Source: Klebsiella pneumoniae (GTDB lineage Bacteria; Myxococcota_A; UBA796; SXON01). From it: a stretch of DNA of 64,000 nt. The notes beneath the pieces are model-generated. The model had not been told where the DNA came from and made no database searches. It saw only the letters and a program-made list of their open reading frames with translations. The position numbers and the translations under genes are program-made. The stretch lies in the NCBI GenBank assembly GCA_945861635.1, contig CAMAWH010000008.1, positions 1 to 64,000 of the forward strand. Reading direction: 5' to 3'. This document shows positions 9,363-18,203 of this stretch, one piece after another. How positions within the stretch are numbered: position 1 is the first letter of the stretch; every line of letters begins with the position of its first letter.

Positions 9363-9911
9363 TTAGAACAGAAAGGGAAGGAAGATGCGGGCACCGATGA
9401 GCGCGGCCAACAGGGCCCAGCCCACGGTCAGGATGAACATCGAGAACGCGTTGTTTTCGATGCGGACAAGTTGACGAATTACCAATGCAAAGCCGAGGAT
9501 TCCGATACCCGCCGAAACCATCGCAAACACCAAGGGTCCAAGTGAGCTCGTCGCGGAGAACAGCACCACGACACCGACCGCCGCCAGGCCAATGTCCCCG
9601 CAGCGCGCAAACACCCGGGCCATTGCGACAACCAGCGTGGCCGGCTCGGCCTTCAACCCGAGGAGCTGATGCCCCACCAATAATGCCGGTAGGGTGAGCA
9701 GCAGCATTCCCACGCCGGTTGTGAGCGCGGCCGGCGCGGCGCGCAGGGATTCGTCGCCGCCCATCGCGCCGGCCAACCCGAGAAAGGCAAAGCCGCTCAA
9801 GCCTCGAATCAGGTCGAACGCGCCCACCGTGTCGGCGGGAGGATTATGCCCCGTCTGGGTTGTGGGGACGACCGTTGGCGGTGAGAAGGAAAGAAGAACG
9901 GAGTGATCCAT
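9363..9911 (-). CDS. Polytopic membrane protein, unknown; first gene of the operon
   Basis: 182 residues with a Pro/Thr-rich N-terminus (about 1-30) and four or five membrane helices: GLSGFAFLGLAGAMGG, GVGMLLLTLPALLVG, GDIGLAAVGVVVLFSA, LVFAMVSAGIGILGFALV and MFILTVGWALLAALIGA. Family not recognised. It shares a helix pattern with the next gene, from which it is separated by 11 bases. As the first minus-strand gene after the divergent gap 9912-10076 it probably follows the operon promoter. Confidence 0.6.
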   Translation of the reverse strand: MDHSVLLSFSPPTVVPTTQTGHNPPADTVGAFDLIRGLSGFAFLGLAGAMGGDESLRAAPAALTTGVGMLLLTLPALLVGHQLLGLKAEPATLVVAMARVFARCGDIGLAAVGVVVLFSATSSLGPLVFAMVSAGIGILGFALVIRQLVRIENNAFSMFILTVGWALLAALIGARIFLPFLF

Positions 9912-10076
9912 GAGACCTCAGTGACACATGGAAGGTACGATCGCCTCGTGCAGGGGGTGTGGGGTCGGAATGGCAACCTTGCGGCAGGCATGTGCAGGAC
10001 TGGTGCAGGGGCCCACGGGCGGACTCGTGATCGGGGCGGGCCGTGCACGCCGGACGCGCGTTAGATCTCGCAGGCC
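9912..10076. promoter_or_regulatory. Divergent intergenic region between membrane operon and aconitase
   Basis: This 165-base gap separates the first genes of two divergent transcription units and should hold a promoter for each. I could not pick convincing -35/-10 boxes in the GC-rich sequence. If the response regulator of the minus-strand operon controls itself, its binding site is most likely here. Confidence 0.4.
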
Positions 10077-11996
10077 ATGAAGCTCACCGGACGCGTGCTC
10101 TACCTGACCGACGACGCGGCGCTTTTGCGCGCCCAGCTCGCCGGTGCGACCCTGCCGTATTCGGGGCAGGCGCTCCATTACGGGGTCAACACGGACCTCA
10201 TGATCAGCGGAGCCGCCTGCACGCTGGGCTACACGGGTGAGATTCTCGGGCCGTATTTTCTGGAGAATTTCAAGGATACGGTCGCCGAAGGAGACGTGCG
10301 CGGAGGTGGCTTTCAGGTCATCGTCGGTGGAGATGCCTATGGGTCAGGGTCATCGCGGGAAGTCGCGGTGGTTGCGCACCAGGGCGCCGGCATTGAGTTG
10401 GTTGTCGCGCGCAGTTTCCAGCGTATTTTTCAGGAAAATATGGTGTACGGCGGCATGCCGTTTACCACCGACTTGTCGGTCGTGGACCGGCTGGAGGCGG
10501 GGGAGGATGTCGATACCCGCCAGTTCTTCACGGCCTTACCGCCCTTCTTTCGAGAGGTGGCCGAGCGCGGCGGGTTGTTGGCCTATGGTCTGGAATTGCT
10601 TGGTGGAAAGGTCATTCCGACCTGGGACGCAACCCCCGCGGCCCGGCCCCTGAACGCGGTGGAAAAGATCATCGCGCGCAAGGTTTGGACGGGCGCGTTG
10701 GAAGGAATAGCGGCGGTTTCTCCAGGAGATCAGGTGTTGTGTCACGCCGGTTTCCGCGGCGTGCACGAATATACGGCAGGAATGGTGGTATCCCTGTACA
10801 AAGCGGCGTTCGAGGATGCGCCCATGACGTCTCCGGAGTTGATTGCCGCGTTCGAAGACCATTTCGTCCTGATCGACGAGCCGACGGTTCCGGCGAATGT
10901 GAAGCAGGCTCGGCTGGCCCCTGCCCGACAACTCACGCAGGAAATGGTCGATGCGTGCGAGTTGTACGGGATTCGTCTGCACGGGCCCAATCGTCCTTTT
11001 CCGGCAGGGGTTTGTCACCGGATTGTTGTGGAGGATTATTGCCGGCCCGGCACTATTGTGGTCCTGACGGATTCTCATACACCGACGGCGGGCGTGCTCA
11101 ATGCCTTCGCGTTCGGCGTTGGCTCCACAGCCATGGCCTTCGCGTTCCGGACGGGATTGATCCCGGTCACCGTTCCGAAAGTCGTCCGGATTCTGATCAC
11201 CGGCAGTGCGGAGGGCGGGCTTTCCCCGAAGGACGTGATTCTCCATGTCATTGGCGATCCGTATTTCCGCGAAGAGCATTGGCGCACGTCACCCACCGAT
11301 ACGTGTGTCCTCCAGATCGGCGGCCCAGGCCTGGATCAGTGGAACGTCGACGAGCTGTCGGTCCTTACGAATATGACGGTAGAAGGTGGCTTGATGACCG
11401 GGGTGGTCGAGCCCTGTCGGCCCATCATCGAGTTTCTCAAGGCGCGGCGCGGCATCGACGTCACGGACGAACTGGTGCACCCCGACGCCGACGCGGTCTA
11501 CGAGCGGGTCATCGAGGTGGACCTCCACACGGTCCCGCTCACGGTTGCGACGCCGGGAGATTCCCGCAATCGTCTGGCGTTGGACGCCGTGGGAGAAGTT
11601 GCGATCCACAACGTCGTCATTGCATCATGCACGGGCGGCTCCTTGTCGGATTTGCGAGCGGCGGCGGACGTTTTACGCGGACGCGCGATCCACGCCGGCG
11701 TGCGCGTGACGGTGACACCGTCGAGCGCGGACGTGGCCGCCGCTGCGGAGAGCGAGGGGATCCTCGATATGTTCCGCGCCATGGGGGCGGTGGTATCTCC
11801 GCCGGGATGCGGGTCCTGCATTGGAAATGGCCCGGGGATTCCACTTCCCGGGGAAACCACGGCGTCCACGACAAATCGTAATTTTGATCGCCGCATGGGG
11901 AGCGCCGGCCCGGTGTATTTGGTTTCGCCGGCGGTGGCCGCGGCGTGCGCGGTAACGGCCAAGTTGGTCGACCCGCGGGAATTGCCGACGTTGTGA
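10077..11996 (+). CDS. Aconitase/isopropylmalate isomerase-family hydro-lyase, swivel domain first
   Basis: 639 residues. The first ~190 form a LeuD-like swivel domain (GDAYGSGSSREVA, VVARSFQRIFQENMVYGG). The remaining ~440 form the LeuC-like catalytic part (TDSHTPTAGVLNAFAFGVGS, IASCTGGSLSDLRAAADVL, PPGCGSCIGNGPG, ASTTNRNFDRRMG, LVSPAVAAA). Cys518, Cys578 and Cys581 are in the positions that bind the 4Fe-4S cluster. Classical aconitase A has the swivel domain last; AcnB has it first, but after a HEAT-like domain absent here. The usual SCTN is SCTG. The reaction is a stereospecific dehydration/hydration of a hydroxy-acid; the substrate (citrate, homocitrate or isopropylmalate type) cannot be read from the sequence. 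Confidence 0.85.
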   Translation: MKLTGRVLYLTDDAALLRAQLAGATLPYSGQALHYGVNTDLMISGAACTLGYTGEILGPYFLENFKDTVAEGDVRGGGFQVIVGGDAYGSGSSREVAVVAHQGAGIELVVARSFQRIFQENMVYGGMPFTTDLSVVDRLEAGEDVDTRQFFTALPPFFREVAERGGLLAYGLELLGGKVIPTWDATPAARPLNAVEKIIARKVWTGALEGIAAVSPGDQVLCHAGFRGVHEYTAGMVVSLYKAAFEDAPMTSPELIAAFEDHFVLIDEPTVPANVKQARLAPARQLTQEMVDACELYGIRLHGPNRPFPAGVCHRIVVEDYCRPGTIVVLTDSHTPTAGVLNAFAFGVGSTAMAFAFRTGLIPVTVPKVVRILITGSAEGGLSPKDVILHVIGDPYFREEHWRTSPTDTCVLQIGGPGLDQWNVDELSVLTNMTVEGGLMTGVVEPCRPIIEFLKARRGIDVTDELVHPDADAVYERVIEVDLHTVPLTVATPGDSRNRLALDAVGEVAIHNVVIASCTGGSLSDLRAAADVLRGRAIHAGVRVTVTPSSADVAAAAESEGILDMFRAMGAVVSPPGCGSCIGNGPGIPLPGETTASTTNRNFDRRMGSAGPVYLVSPAVAAACAVTAKLVDPRELPTL

Positions 11997-12000
11997 ATCG

Positions 12001-12813
12001 TTAGGGGAGAGGCAAGGAGATCGTGCCCCAGGTGGATGGGGTCTTGCATTTCCCCGGCTTGCCGTCGCCGTCGGTGACGTAGAAAATCCCATCCGGAGTG
12101 AGCGCGATTCCTTCCGTGCGCGGCGGGAGGGAAACAGGTATTTTTTTGGGTGTCGCGTCCATCGTTTCCAGCCACCACAACGAGTGGTCATCGCCCCGAT
12201 CGTCCACGGGGCCCCCCACGATCAATACGCCGGTTTTATAGGGAACCAGGTCGCGGACGCCGGCGCCGCCGAGATCGATGGATACCTGACGCTGGAGTTG
12301 GTTGCCGTCCGGCCCCTCATTCAACAGGATTGCTTTCGTCCCGTCGAGCGGTGCCCGCAACCCAAGCCAGAGGTGGCCGCCGACATACGCCGCTCCCTCG
12401 ATATTCAGTCCACCTGCGTTCGGCGCCAGCGCCGCCGCGGCCATGCAGGGCGCGCAGCCGGACAACGCCGGGTGTATTTCCCGGTTGAAGTTGTGGACCA
12501 TTTTTTGCCGGCCCGCCTTTTCTTCGCCGTGCTTGTTTCGGCTGTGGCTGCCGACGACGAGTAGATTGCCTTCGTTTCCCGCAATCGCCTCGATATCCTC
12601 GATGGGAATCGACAGGGCCATGCGGCCAATCAGGCGCCCGGCGGGGTCGTACTCGAACAGCACCTTGTCCGCTTCGTTGTCTCCGACCAACCAATGGCCC
12701 CGCCAACTCACGACGGCGCTGGATTCGCAGTGGTCCGAAAATACTGCCGGGGTGGGGGTCGGAGGCGCCGCCGCCCCGGCACATCCCACCAGGACTAGAA
12801 GTGTCCCGACCAC
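12001..12813 (-). CDS. DUF3616-like lipoprotein
   Basis: 270 residues from a GTG at 12811-12813. The leader VGTLLVLVGC has a good lipobox with Cys at residue 11, then a Pro/Thr-rich linker. The mature part looks like a beta-propeller fragment: IPIEDIEAIAGNEGNLLVVG, GLNIEGAAYVGGHLWLGLRA, GVRDLVPYKTGVLIVGG and EGIALTPDGIFYVTDGDG. The IEG and GLRAPLDG blocks recall DUF3616 proteins, which have no known function. The start overlaps the end of the PEGA gene by 19 bases. It is convergent with the aconitase-like gene, with four bases between the stops. Confidence 0.65.
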   Translation of the reverse strand: MVGTLLVLVGCAGAAAPPTPTPAVFSDHCESSAVVSWRGHWLVGDNEADKVLFEYDPAGRLIGRMALSIPIEDIEAIAGNEGNLLVVGSHSRNKHGEEKAGRQKMVHNFNREIHPALSGCAPCMAAAALAPNAGGLNIEGAAYVGGHLWLGLRAPLDGTKAILLNEGPDGNQLQRQVSIDLGGAGVRDLVPYKTGVLIVGGPVDDRGDDHSLWWLETMDATPKKIPVSLPPRTEGIALTPDGIFYVTDGDGKPGKCKTPSTWGTISLPLP

Positions 12814-14264
12814 GTCACGACGCCGCCGCCGGGCACCGGCACGAACACCGGCGCGTCCGCGTCGATCACGAACAATACAATCCCACCGGCGAGCAAGACG
12901 GGGCTCCCGATGGCCATTCCGTAGAAGAACGTGGATCGCGGAGCCACTTCGGCGTCGTAGTACGCCTGTGCGCGCTCCTCTGCCTTGGCGTCCGATCCGC
13001 TCGCTTTCCTGTCATTGTAGTTGGCGAAGTGCTCCGCCGTCGGCCCGTACGAAAGTGCCGCGAGCGCGCCGGTGATGGCAGATCCACCCAGCAGGGCTAC
13101 CCCGCCCGCGATCTTCGCTGTTTTCATGGAGTCTCCGCCTGCCTTTTCCTTCTTCTCGGCGGTGCCGTCCATCTCTTCAAGGGCGTCCATGTCGACGTCG
13201 CCTGCGTCGGGTTCCGATTCGTCCTCCACTTCTGCCCCGTCCTCCGGCGTTATCCGCTCGTCCGGGACATCCTCTTCTTCCGGACGCTCGCTCGCCGTCT
13301 TCTTCGCGTTCTCCGCCCGACGAGCCTTGCTTTCAGCCTGGAGCCGGGCAAGACGATCGTCTTCCGCTTTGCGCTCCGCCTCCTCCACGCGCGCCCTTTC
13401 TGCGTCCGCTTCCTGGCGACGACGTTCGGTTTCTTCGGCGGCAGAAGCTGCCTTCTTGCGGCGCTCCGCCTCGCGGGAGTCTACCGTTTCGGTCGGTTGG
13501 ACGGGATCCACGACGACGTCGGCCGCTTCTGGCTCTCCGGCGTCCGCGTTTTCGACGACCGTCGCTGCCACGACCTCGCCATCCGGCGAGGCCTGCACCT
13601 TGCTGCCACGTTGCAATTCGAAGTGGTAGGCCAGCTCATCGCCGGAATCGACCGTGATGGATTTTTCGGTGGCCGCGTACCCGTCAAGCTCGGCGCCGAT
13701 GGTGTGACGTCCTTCGTAGACACTCGGCATGGTGACGGCGTCGGTGCCGACGGGCTTGCCATCGAACATCAACGTCGCGTTTCGCGGCTTCACCGAGAGC
13801 TCCACGGAGCCCATCCCCTGCTTCTTCAGGGTGAGCGGCAGGTGGACATCCTGTCCGCCGCCGAGGTCGATGGTGTCCTCCACCGCCAGGTAGCCGTCCA
13901 GCGTCGCCCGGACGGTGTGCGGGCCGCACGGCAGCCCGACCGGAGCGCCGGGCGACACGCGAACCTTCCCGCCGTCCACATCCACCGTCGCCTCACCGGG
14001 CGTGACATCCACGGTCAGCATCGCCATCTGCTCGGATGCCAAAACGCTCGCCCGGGTCAGTCCACCTTCCGCAACGGTGACAATGGCCTCCCCACGATTG
14101 CATCTGTCCACCACCGTCACCTGCACCATCCCGGGCTTCAGTCCCGAGAGCACGGCAGGCGTCTGGTAGCCCGTGTCCAGCCCATTAAGCAGGATCGAAG
14201 CGCCCTTGACGTTGGACGTGACCGAAAGGTCCTCAGCGAGGGCAAAAGCAATAAATATCAGCAC
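12795..14264 (-). CDS. PEGA-domain envelope protein with charged helical middle and two C-terminal helices
   Basis: 489 residues from a GTG; the leader LIFIAFALA precedes EDLSVTSN. Three PEGA-like beta repeats follow (about 12-70, 70-140 and 145-220), each with the pattern GASILLNGLDTG, EATVDVDGGKV or NATLMFDGKPVGT then HTI/HTVRA.LDGY. Residues ~265-360 are a long Glu/Arg/Ala-rich coiled coil (REAERRKKAASAAEETERRR), followed by an acidic stretch. Two membrane helices end the protein (IAGGVALLGGSAITGALAAL and FYGMAIGSPVLLAGGIVLFV). PEGA domains are common in surface proteins; the role here is unknown. It lies directly downstream of a PP2C gene. Confidence 0.75.
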   Translation of the reverse strand: MLIFIAFALAEDLSVTSNVKGASILLNGLDTGYQTPAVLSGLKPGMVQVTVVDRCNRGEAIVTVAEGGLTRASVLASEQMAMLTVDVTPGEATVDVDGGKVRVSPGAPVGLPCGPHTVRATLDGYLAVEDTIDLGGGQDVHLPLTLKKQGMGSVELSVKPRNATLMFDGKPVGTDAVTMPSVYEGRHTIGAELDGYAATEKSITVDSGDELAYHFELQRGSKVQASPDGEVVAATVVENADAGEPEAADVVVDPVQPTETVDSREAERRKKAASAAEETERRRQEADAERARVEEAERKAEDDRLARLQAESKARRAENAKKTASERPEEEDVPDERITPEDGAEVEDESEPDAGDVDMDALEEMDGTAEKKEKAGGDSMKTAKIAGGVALLGGSAITGALAALSYGPTAEHFANYNDRKASGSDAKAEERAQAYYDAEVAPRSTFFYGMAIGSPVLLAGGIVLFVIDADAPVFVPVPGGGVVTWSGHF

Positions 14265-14327
14265 GGTTCCCCTGCGGGTGGTCGGAGCGCCATTTACAGC
14301 ATTTTGCCGGGAATTTCTATAGCGCGC

Positions 14328-15092
14328 TCAATCCTTTGGGCTGAAGTCGGTGCGGCCGGAGAAGGTTGTTTCGTCCTGTGGGTCCGTTTCCACGGCAAGC
14401 ACATCGACCACGAGCGCTGTCGCATCATCCTTGCCCTCCCGACGATCAACTTCGCCGATGATCGCGCTGGCAGCGCGCTGCGGCGATCCTCCTTGCGCCC
14501 ACCAGCGGTCCAGTAGTTCGTCGGGGTGGAGCACCTCCGTGACACCGTCACTCACGATAAGGAAGAGGTCCCCAACAAAAAGGGACTCGACCCAAATCTG
14601 GAGCACATCGGCAACCTGCGGCCCCATGCCGATGTAGGCGCCGAGGTTACGGCCGCCCTTGTGGTACTGGGTGATCCGTACAGCCTCGCCGTGGCGCACC
14701 CGGTACACCTGCGAATCCCCGACGTGCAGCACGTGGGCCTGCCCGTACGCCAGCCACAACATCGAGAGGGTGCACGCCGCTTGTGCCGCCCCGGCCTCAC
14801 GGAGTTCCCAGTCGATTTCGGTGACCAGCGTTTGCAGCGACTCGACGCACGGTGCCTGAAAGCGGTCGAAGAAGCCGTCGATCCGCGAGCAGGTGAATTC
14901 CGCCGCGTACCGACCGCGCGGGGATGTCGAAACGCCGTCACACACGGCGTACAGGCTGCCCCGTCGTAAGGCAAGTACGCCCGGATGGGACGCGTCCAGA
15001 ATGCGGTACTGGTCCTCGTTCTTCTCGTGGTGCACGCCTTTCCGCGTGGCGGCGGCGCCATGCGAATACGGGAGGGTAGGCGCGTGGATCAC
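14328..15092 (-). CDS. PP2C-family Ser/Thr protein phosphatase
   Basis: 254 residues from a GTG at 15090-15092. It has the metal-binding and catalytic motifs of PPM/PP2C phosphatases in order: KNEDQYRI, YAVCDGVS, HVGDSQVYRVR, LIVSDGVTE and GKDDATALVV. The Asp residues of CDG, SDG and DDA are the expected Mn/Mg ligands. It should remove phosphate from Ser or Thr in target proteins; no partner kinase is visible nearby. Residues near 150-165 (YIGMGPQ) keep the usual flap segment. It overlaps the stop of the MYXO-CTERM-like gene by four bases and is followed after 63 bases by the PEGA gene. Confidence 0.88.
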   Translation of the reverse strand: MIHAPTLPYSHGAAATRKGVHHEKNEDQYRILDASHPGVLALRRGSLYAVCDGVSTSPRGRYAAEFTCSRIDGFFDRFQAPCVESLQTLVTEIDWELREAGAAQAACTLSMLWLAYGQAHVLHVGDSQVYRVRHGEAVRITQYHKGGRNLGAYIGMGPQVADVLQIWVESLFVGDLFLIVSDGVTEVLHPDELLDRWWAQGGSPQRAASAIIGEVDRREGKDDATALVVDVLAVETDPQDETTFSGRTDFSPKD

Positions 15093-16357
15093 CGCCGACG
15101 GCGCCGGACAAGCAGGCCAACCAGGCCGAACAACGCCAGGGTGGCGCCGGTGCCCCCGAGGGGCGCTCCGGCCTCCCCCCCGAGGCTGGCGCAGCCACAG
15201 GAGCTGGATGCGGCCGAGATCTTTTCGTCGGCGTCACCGCCCTTGTCACTGGAAGGATCGGCGCCGTTTCCGACGAGGGGGATGGTCAGGTCGGGGATGG
15301 TCGGGTCGTTGCTGGTGAGCACCAACGACGCCGTTTGTTCGCCGGCCGCGGTAGGCGCGAAGGTCACCACCAGACCATCGGACGTTCCCGGCAGCGCGTT
15401 GAATTGATCCGGGAAAACCGTGAATTCGCCGGCGCCGTCGATGTGTGCCGTGCCGGTGAGCGGCAGACTGCCTTCGTCACTGATCGGCACGTTGACGGTG
15501 GCGATCGCCCCCATGTCCACCTCCCCGAAGTCCGCGGTGTCCAGCCCGGGCTTCAGGATGGGGAGCGGGAAGTCGTAGACGTCGGCGGGGAAGTCCTGCT
15601 CAAACGCGTCTTTCACCAGCGAGACGGGAATGTCGAAGCTCGCGATTTCGATGCTGCCGATGAACGGTGCGCTGACCCCGATGGTGGGGGTGAAGATCAG
15701 GGCAATATCGCCATCCCACGCGCCAGTGAAAACGCTGTCGACGAGGTAGTTCGCGACGTGCTCGGGCGTCATGGCCGCGGAGGTGTTTTCCGTGACGATC
15801 GTCGCGTCGTTGTTCGTCCACTGCACGCCCTCGAATCCGACCGTGATCACCGGCACCATGGTGGCTTCGAAGTCGAGGCTCACGCCCGCCCACACCTCAT
15901 ACGAGTAGTAGATCAGCTGGGTGGAGTCGAGCCGATCGACGATTTCCGCTCGGTCAACCGTTGCGCCATCCAAAACGAAGGGGTCGAAGAAGGTGTTGCC
16001 GTCCATGTGCAGCGACCGGCGGTCGATCTCGAACGCGCCTTCGTAGCCGTAGTCGGACAGGTCGATGATCACCTCGGTGACGGCGTCGAGCGAGGCGTCG
16101 AGCGCCAAGAGCCCGCTACCGGCCTCACCCGTGAAAAGGAGCGTCAACGCGGTGGGCCACGTCAGGTCGCCCTGACCGTCCATTTCCACGGTTGCACCCC
16201 CGTTTGCTTCCAGGCTGAACTGGACGGCAAGGGGCGAGTCGGCGGGGATGGCGCCCGTCGTGAAGGCAGCGTTTGTGAAAAGCTGAGTTTGATCTTGGAG
16301 GTGTACGGGCTGCGGTTCGGAGTCGAACGCGAGCGCGGCAGTCGCGATGAGGAGCAT
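15089..16357 (-). CDS. Secreted beta-domain protein with MYXO-CTERM-like C-terminal sorting signal
   Basis: 422 residues from the ATG at 16355-16357; a TTG six codons upstream is possible but less likely. The leader is MLLIATAALA. The middle (about 20-270) is an unrecognised beta-rich domain. Residues ~275-365 form a choice-of-anchor/HYDIN-like Ig domain (FGEVDMGAIATVNVPI, LPGTSDGLVVTFAPTAAGEQ, LVLTSNDPTIPDLTIPLVG). The C-terminus has Ser/Cys-rich SSSCGCASLGGEAGAPLGG, a hydrophobic helix GATLALFGLVGLLV and RRRRR, the tripartite pattern of MYXO-CTERM signals. These are known to be processed at the Cys by a rhomboid-like or myxosortase enzyme and mark proteins for the surface. Confidence 0.8.
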   Translation of the reverse strand: MLLIATAALAFDSEPQPVHLQDQTQLFTNAAFTTGAIPADSPLAVQFSLEANGGATVEMDGQGDLTWPTALTLLFTGEAGSGLLALDASLDAVTEVIIDLSDYGYEGAFEIDRRSLHMDGNTFFDPFVLDGATVDRAEIVDRLDSTQLIYYSYEVWAGVSLDFEATMVPVITVGFEGVQWTNNDATIVTENTSAAMTPEHVANYLVDSVFTGAWDGDIALIFTPTIGVSAPFIGSIEIASFDIPVSLVKDAFEQDFPADVYDFPLPILKPGLDTADFGEVDMGAIATVNVPISDEGSLPLTGTAHIDGAGEFTVFPDQFNALPGTSDGLVVTFAPTAAGEQTASLVLTSNDPTIPDLTIPLVGNGADPSSDKGGDADEKISAASSSCGCASLGGEAGAPLGGTGATLALFGLVGLLVRRRRR

Positions 16358-16375
16358 CGTACGATGATAGCGCAA

Positions 16376-18169
16376 TCAGTTGGGGCTGGGGGCCTCGGTG
16401 GCGTTTGGATTCGGCGGACCCGTGTTTCCGATCGTCAACGCGGAGAGCGCCGTGTCGAAGTCCGCCTGCCAACTGAGCGCCTCCTCCGCGGTAGCCGTGA
16501 CGTCGGGAACGGGCCAGAGCGCAACGCGACCGGCGCGCACGGGGCGGCCGAACGCCTCGGTCAGGATCATGGAATTCCCGCTGTGCTCGGTGGCGTTGTT
16601 GCCGCTCAGCAGAACGCTGTCGAAGCCCCGCTTCCGCATCAACCATGCATCACGACGATAGTCTAGCGCGATGCGGCTCGGCCGGTTGCTGACGAATTCG
16701 CGCATGAGGTGGAGCGCCCGCACCCAGTCGGTGCCGCTGTGCGCCCACGTGTCGAGGCGTTCGATGGGCACGCCGGACACCGCCCGGCCCGTCGCGACCT
16801 GTACTGCGATGGCGGATAGCCGACTTTCGGGGTCTGGATTCCATGCGGCGGCGAGGTCGGCGATGGCGCCGGTACCCGGAGCCTGAGCAAACGACGCGAC
16901 GTCCGGAAGCGCGAAGTTCTGCCGCGGCCACGGCACCAGATCGTTGGCGGCGACGTCGATGAGCGCGATGGGCACCGCGAGCGCGCTCCAGCGCCAGCGC
17001 GTCGCGAGCGCGGCGAGCATCGCAAGGGCGATCATTCCGGGGGCGATGAACCGCGCCGGGAAGTTGATAGGCTCGGCGATCCTACCGAGTTCGTCATTCA
17101 GATAGGCGAGGGGAAGCACGTAGTTCATCCCTCCGTGGGTCACGAGCGCGCCCTGCATCCACAACACGCTGCCCAGCGAGAGCGTCGCCGACGCGCCGGC
17201 GACCGCTACCCACGGCAGTGCCCTCTTCGGCGCAGCAAATAGCCCCGTCAACGCGAGCGCCAAGGTGACCCAGCCGACGTACCGCCCGCCGGTGTAGGCA
17301 TACGTTTGGCGGTCCGCCCCCTTGCGCTCGGCGGAACGTAGCCGGAGCATCTGATCCAGCTCCATCGCGGCACCTGGATACGTGGATACGACCACGCCGC
17401 GGTCATCGAACACCGGCATCGGCGCGCCCGTGCCACCAAACGAGGTCGCAAACGTCGTGACGACTGGAAATACGATGGCGACGGACAATCCCGCTGCGAG
17501 AGCGTATCCAGCGAGCAGACGGGGCCTCGGCCACAGGGTGGTCAGCGCCCAGATCGCCGTCGCGAGTCCGAGAAAGAGGCCGTGGTAGAAGCAGGACAGC
17601 GCGGCCCCGGCAAGCACCGCGGCAAGGGCGAGAAACCACTTCCATGCCAGCGTTTCTCTCGCTTTTACCAGGCACCCGAGCCCGAGCGGAATCCACCAGA
17701 TCTGGCGCAACTCGCCAACGCCAACGTGCAGCACGAAGGCGCTGAACGCGGTGCCCTCTGCCATCGCTGCGGCGACGTGCGCGCCGAGTTTCCGGCCCGA
17801 AAGCAGCCAACCGAGCCAACCCGCCGTCATGCCAAGCAAGATGAGGTGGCCGAGCGCCAGCAGGTTGGAGAGCAGTACCGTCGGGAGCGGCAGCACGAGC
17901 GAGATCAAGCCATTGAGCGGCTCGATGGGAAAGAGGTCCATTCCTTCTGGGTAGTTCACCAGAGACGTGTGGAGACCGGACACGCCGTGCCAGAACTCGT
18001 GCCGCATCCACCACAGCGTCCAAATGTGCTTTGGACCGTCCGCATCGGCGTACCCCACCGCGTGCGTGGTGAGGTGCGCAACCGTCGGCCAAGTGAGCGC
18101 GATGCCGAGCGCAACCGACTGAGCAAGGAGCAACAGGGGCCAGGCCCGAACGAGACGCTCGCGATCCAT
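16376..18169 (-). CDS. Polytopic GT-C-like membrane protein
   Basis: 597 residues from the ATG at 18167-18169, just before the divergent pseudouridine synthase gene. About ten to twelve membrane helices are visible. The first large loop has YADADGPKHIWTLWWMRHEF, an acidic DxDxxK/H arrangement of the kind GT-C glycosyltransferases use after the first helix, followed by NYPEGMDLFPIEPLNG, as in many YfhO/DUF2079-type proteins. The soluble C-terminal ~150 residues include NPDPESRLSAIAVQVATGRA and RGFDSVLLSGNNA. It probably transfers a lipid-linked sugar or modifies a surface glycan; neither donor nor acceptor is known. It stops 18 bases before the start of the MYXO-CTERM-like gene. Confidence 0.65.
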   Translation of the reverse strand: MDRERLVRAWPLLLLAQSVALGIALTWPTVAHLTTHAVGYADADGPKHIWTLWWMRHEFWHGVSGLHTSLVNYPEGMDLFPIEPLNGLISLVLPLPTVLLSNLLALGHLILLGMTAGWLGWLLSGRKLGAHVAAAMAEGTAFSAFVLHVGVGELRQIWWIPLGLGCLVKARETLAWKWFLALAAVLAGAALSCFYHGLFLGLATAIWALTTLWPRPRLLAGYALAAGLSVAIVFPVVTTFATSFGGTGAPMPVFDDRGVVVSTYPGAAMELDQMLRLRSAERKGADRQTYAYTGGRYVGWVTLALALTGLFAAPKRALPWVAVAGASATLSLGSVLWMQGALVTHGGMNYVLPLAYLNDELGRIAEPINFPARFIAPGMIALAMLAALATRWRWSALAVPIALIDVAANDLVPWPRQNFALPDVASFAQAPGTGAIADLAAAWNPDPESRLSAIAVQVATGRAVSGVPIERLDTWAHSGTDWVRALHLMREFVSNRPSRIALDYRRDAWLMRKRGFDSVLLSGNNATEHSGNSMILTEAFGRPVRAGRVALWPVPDVTATAEEALSWQADFDTALSALTIGNTGPPNPNATEAPSPN

Positions 18170-18203
18170 CGCGGCGACTATAGTGCGGCGATAGTGCAGC
18201 GCG

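Noticed and set aside
9971-9986. Possible sigma-54 promoter (TGG-N10-GC) upstream of the aconitase-like gene
   Set aside because: The -12 part CGGCA is poor and GG-N10-GC is common by chance in GC-rich DNA.
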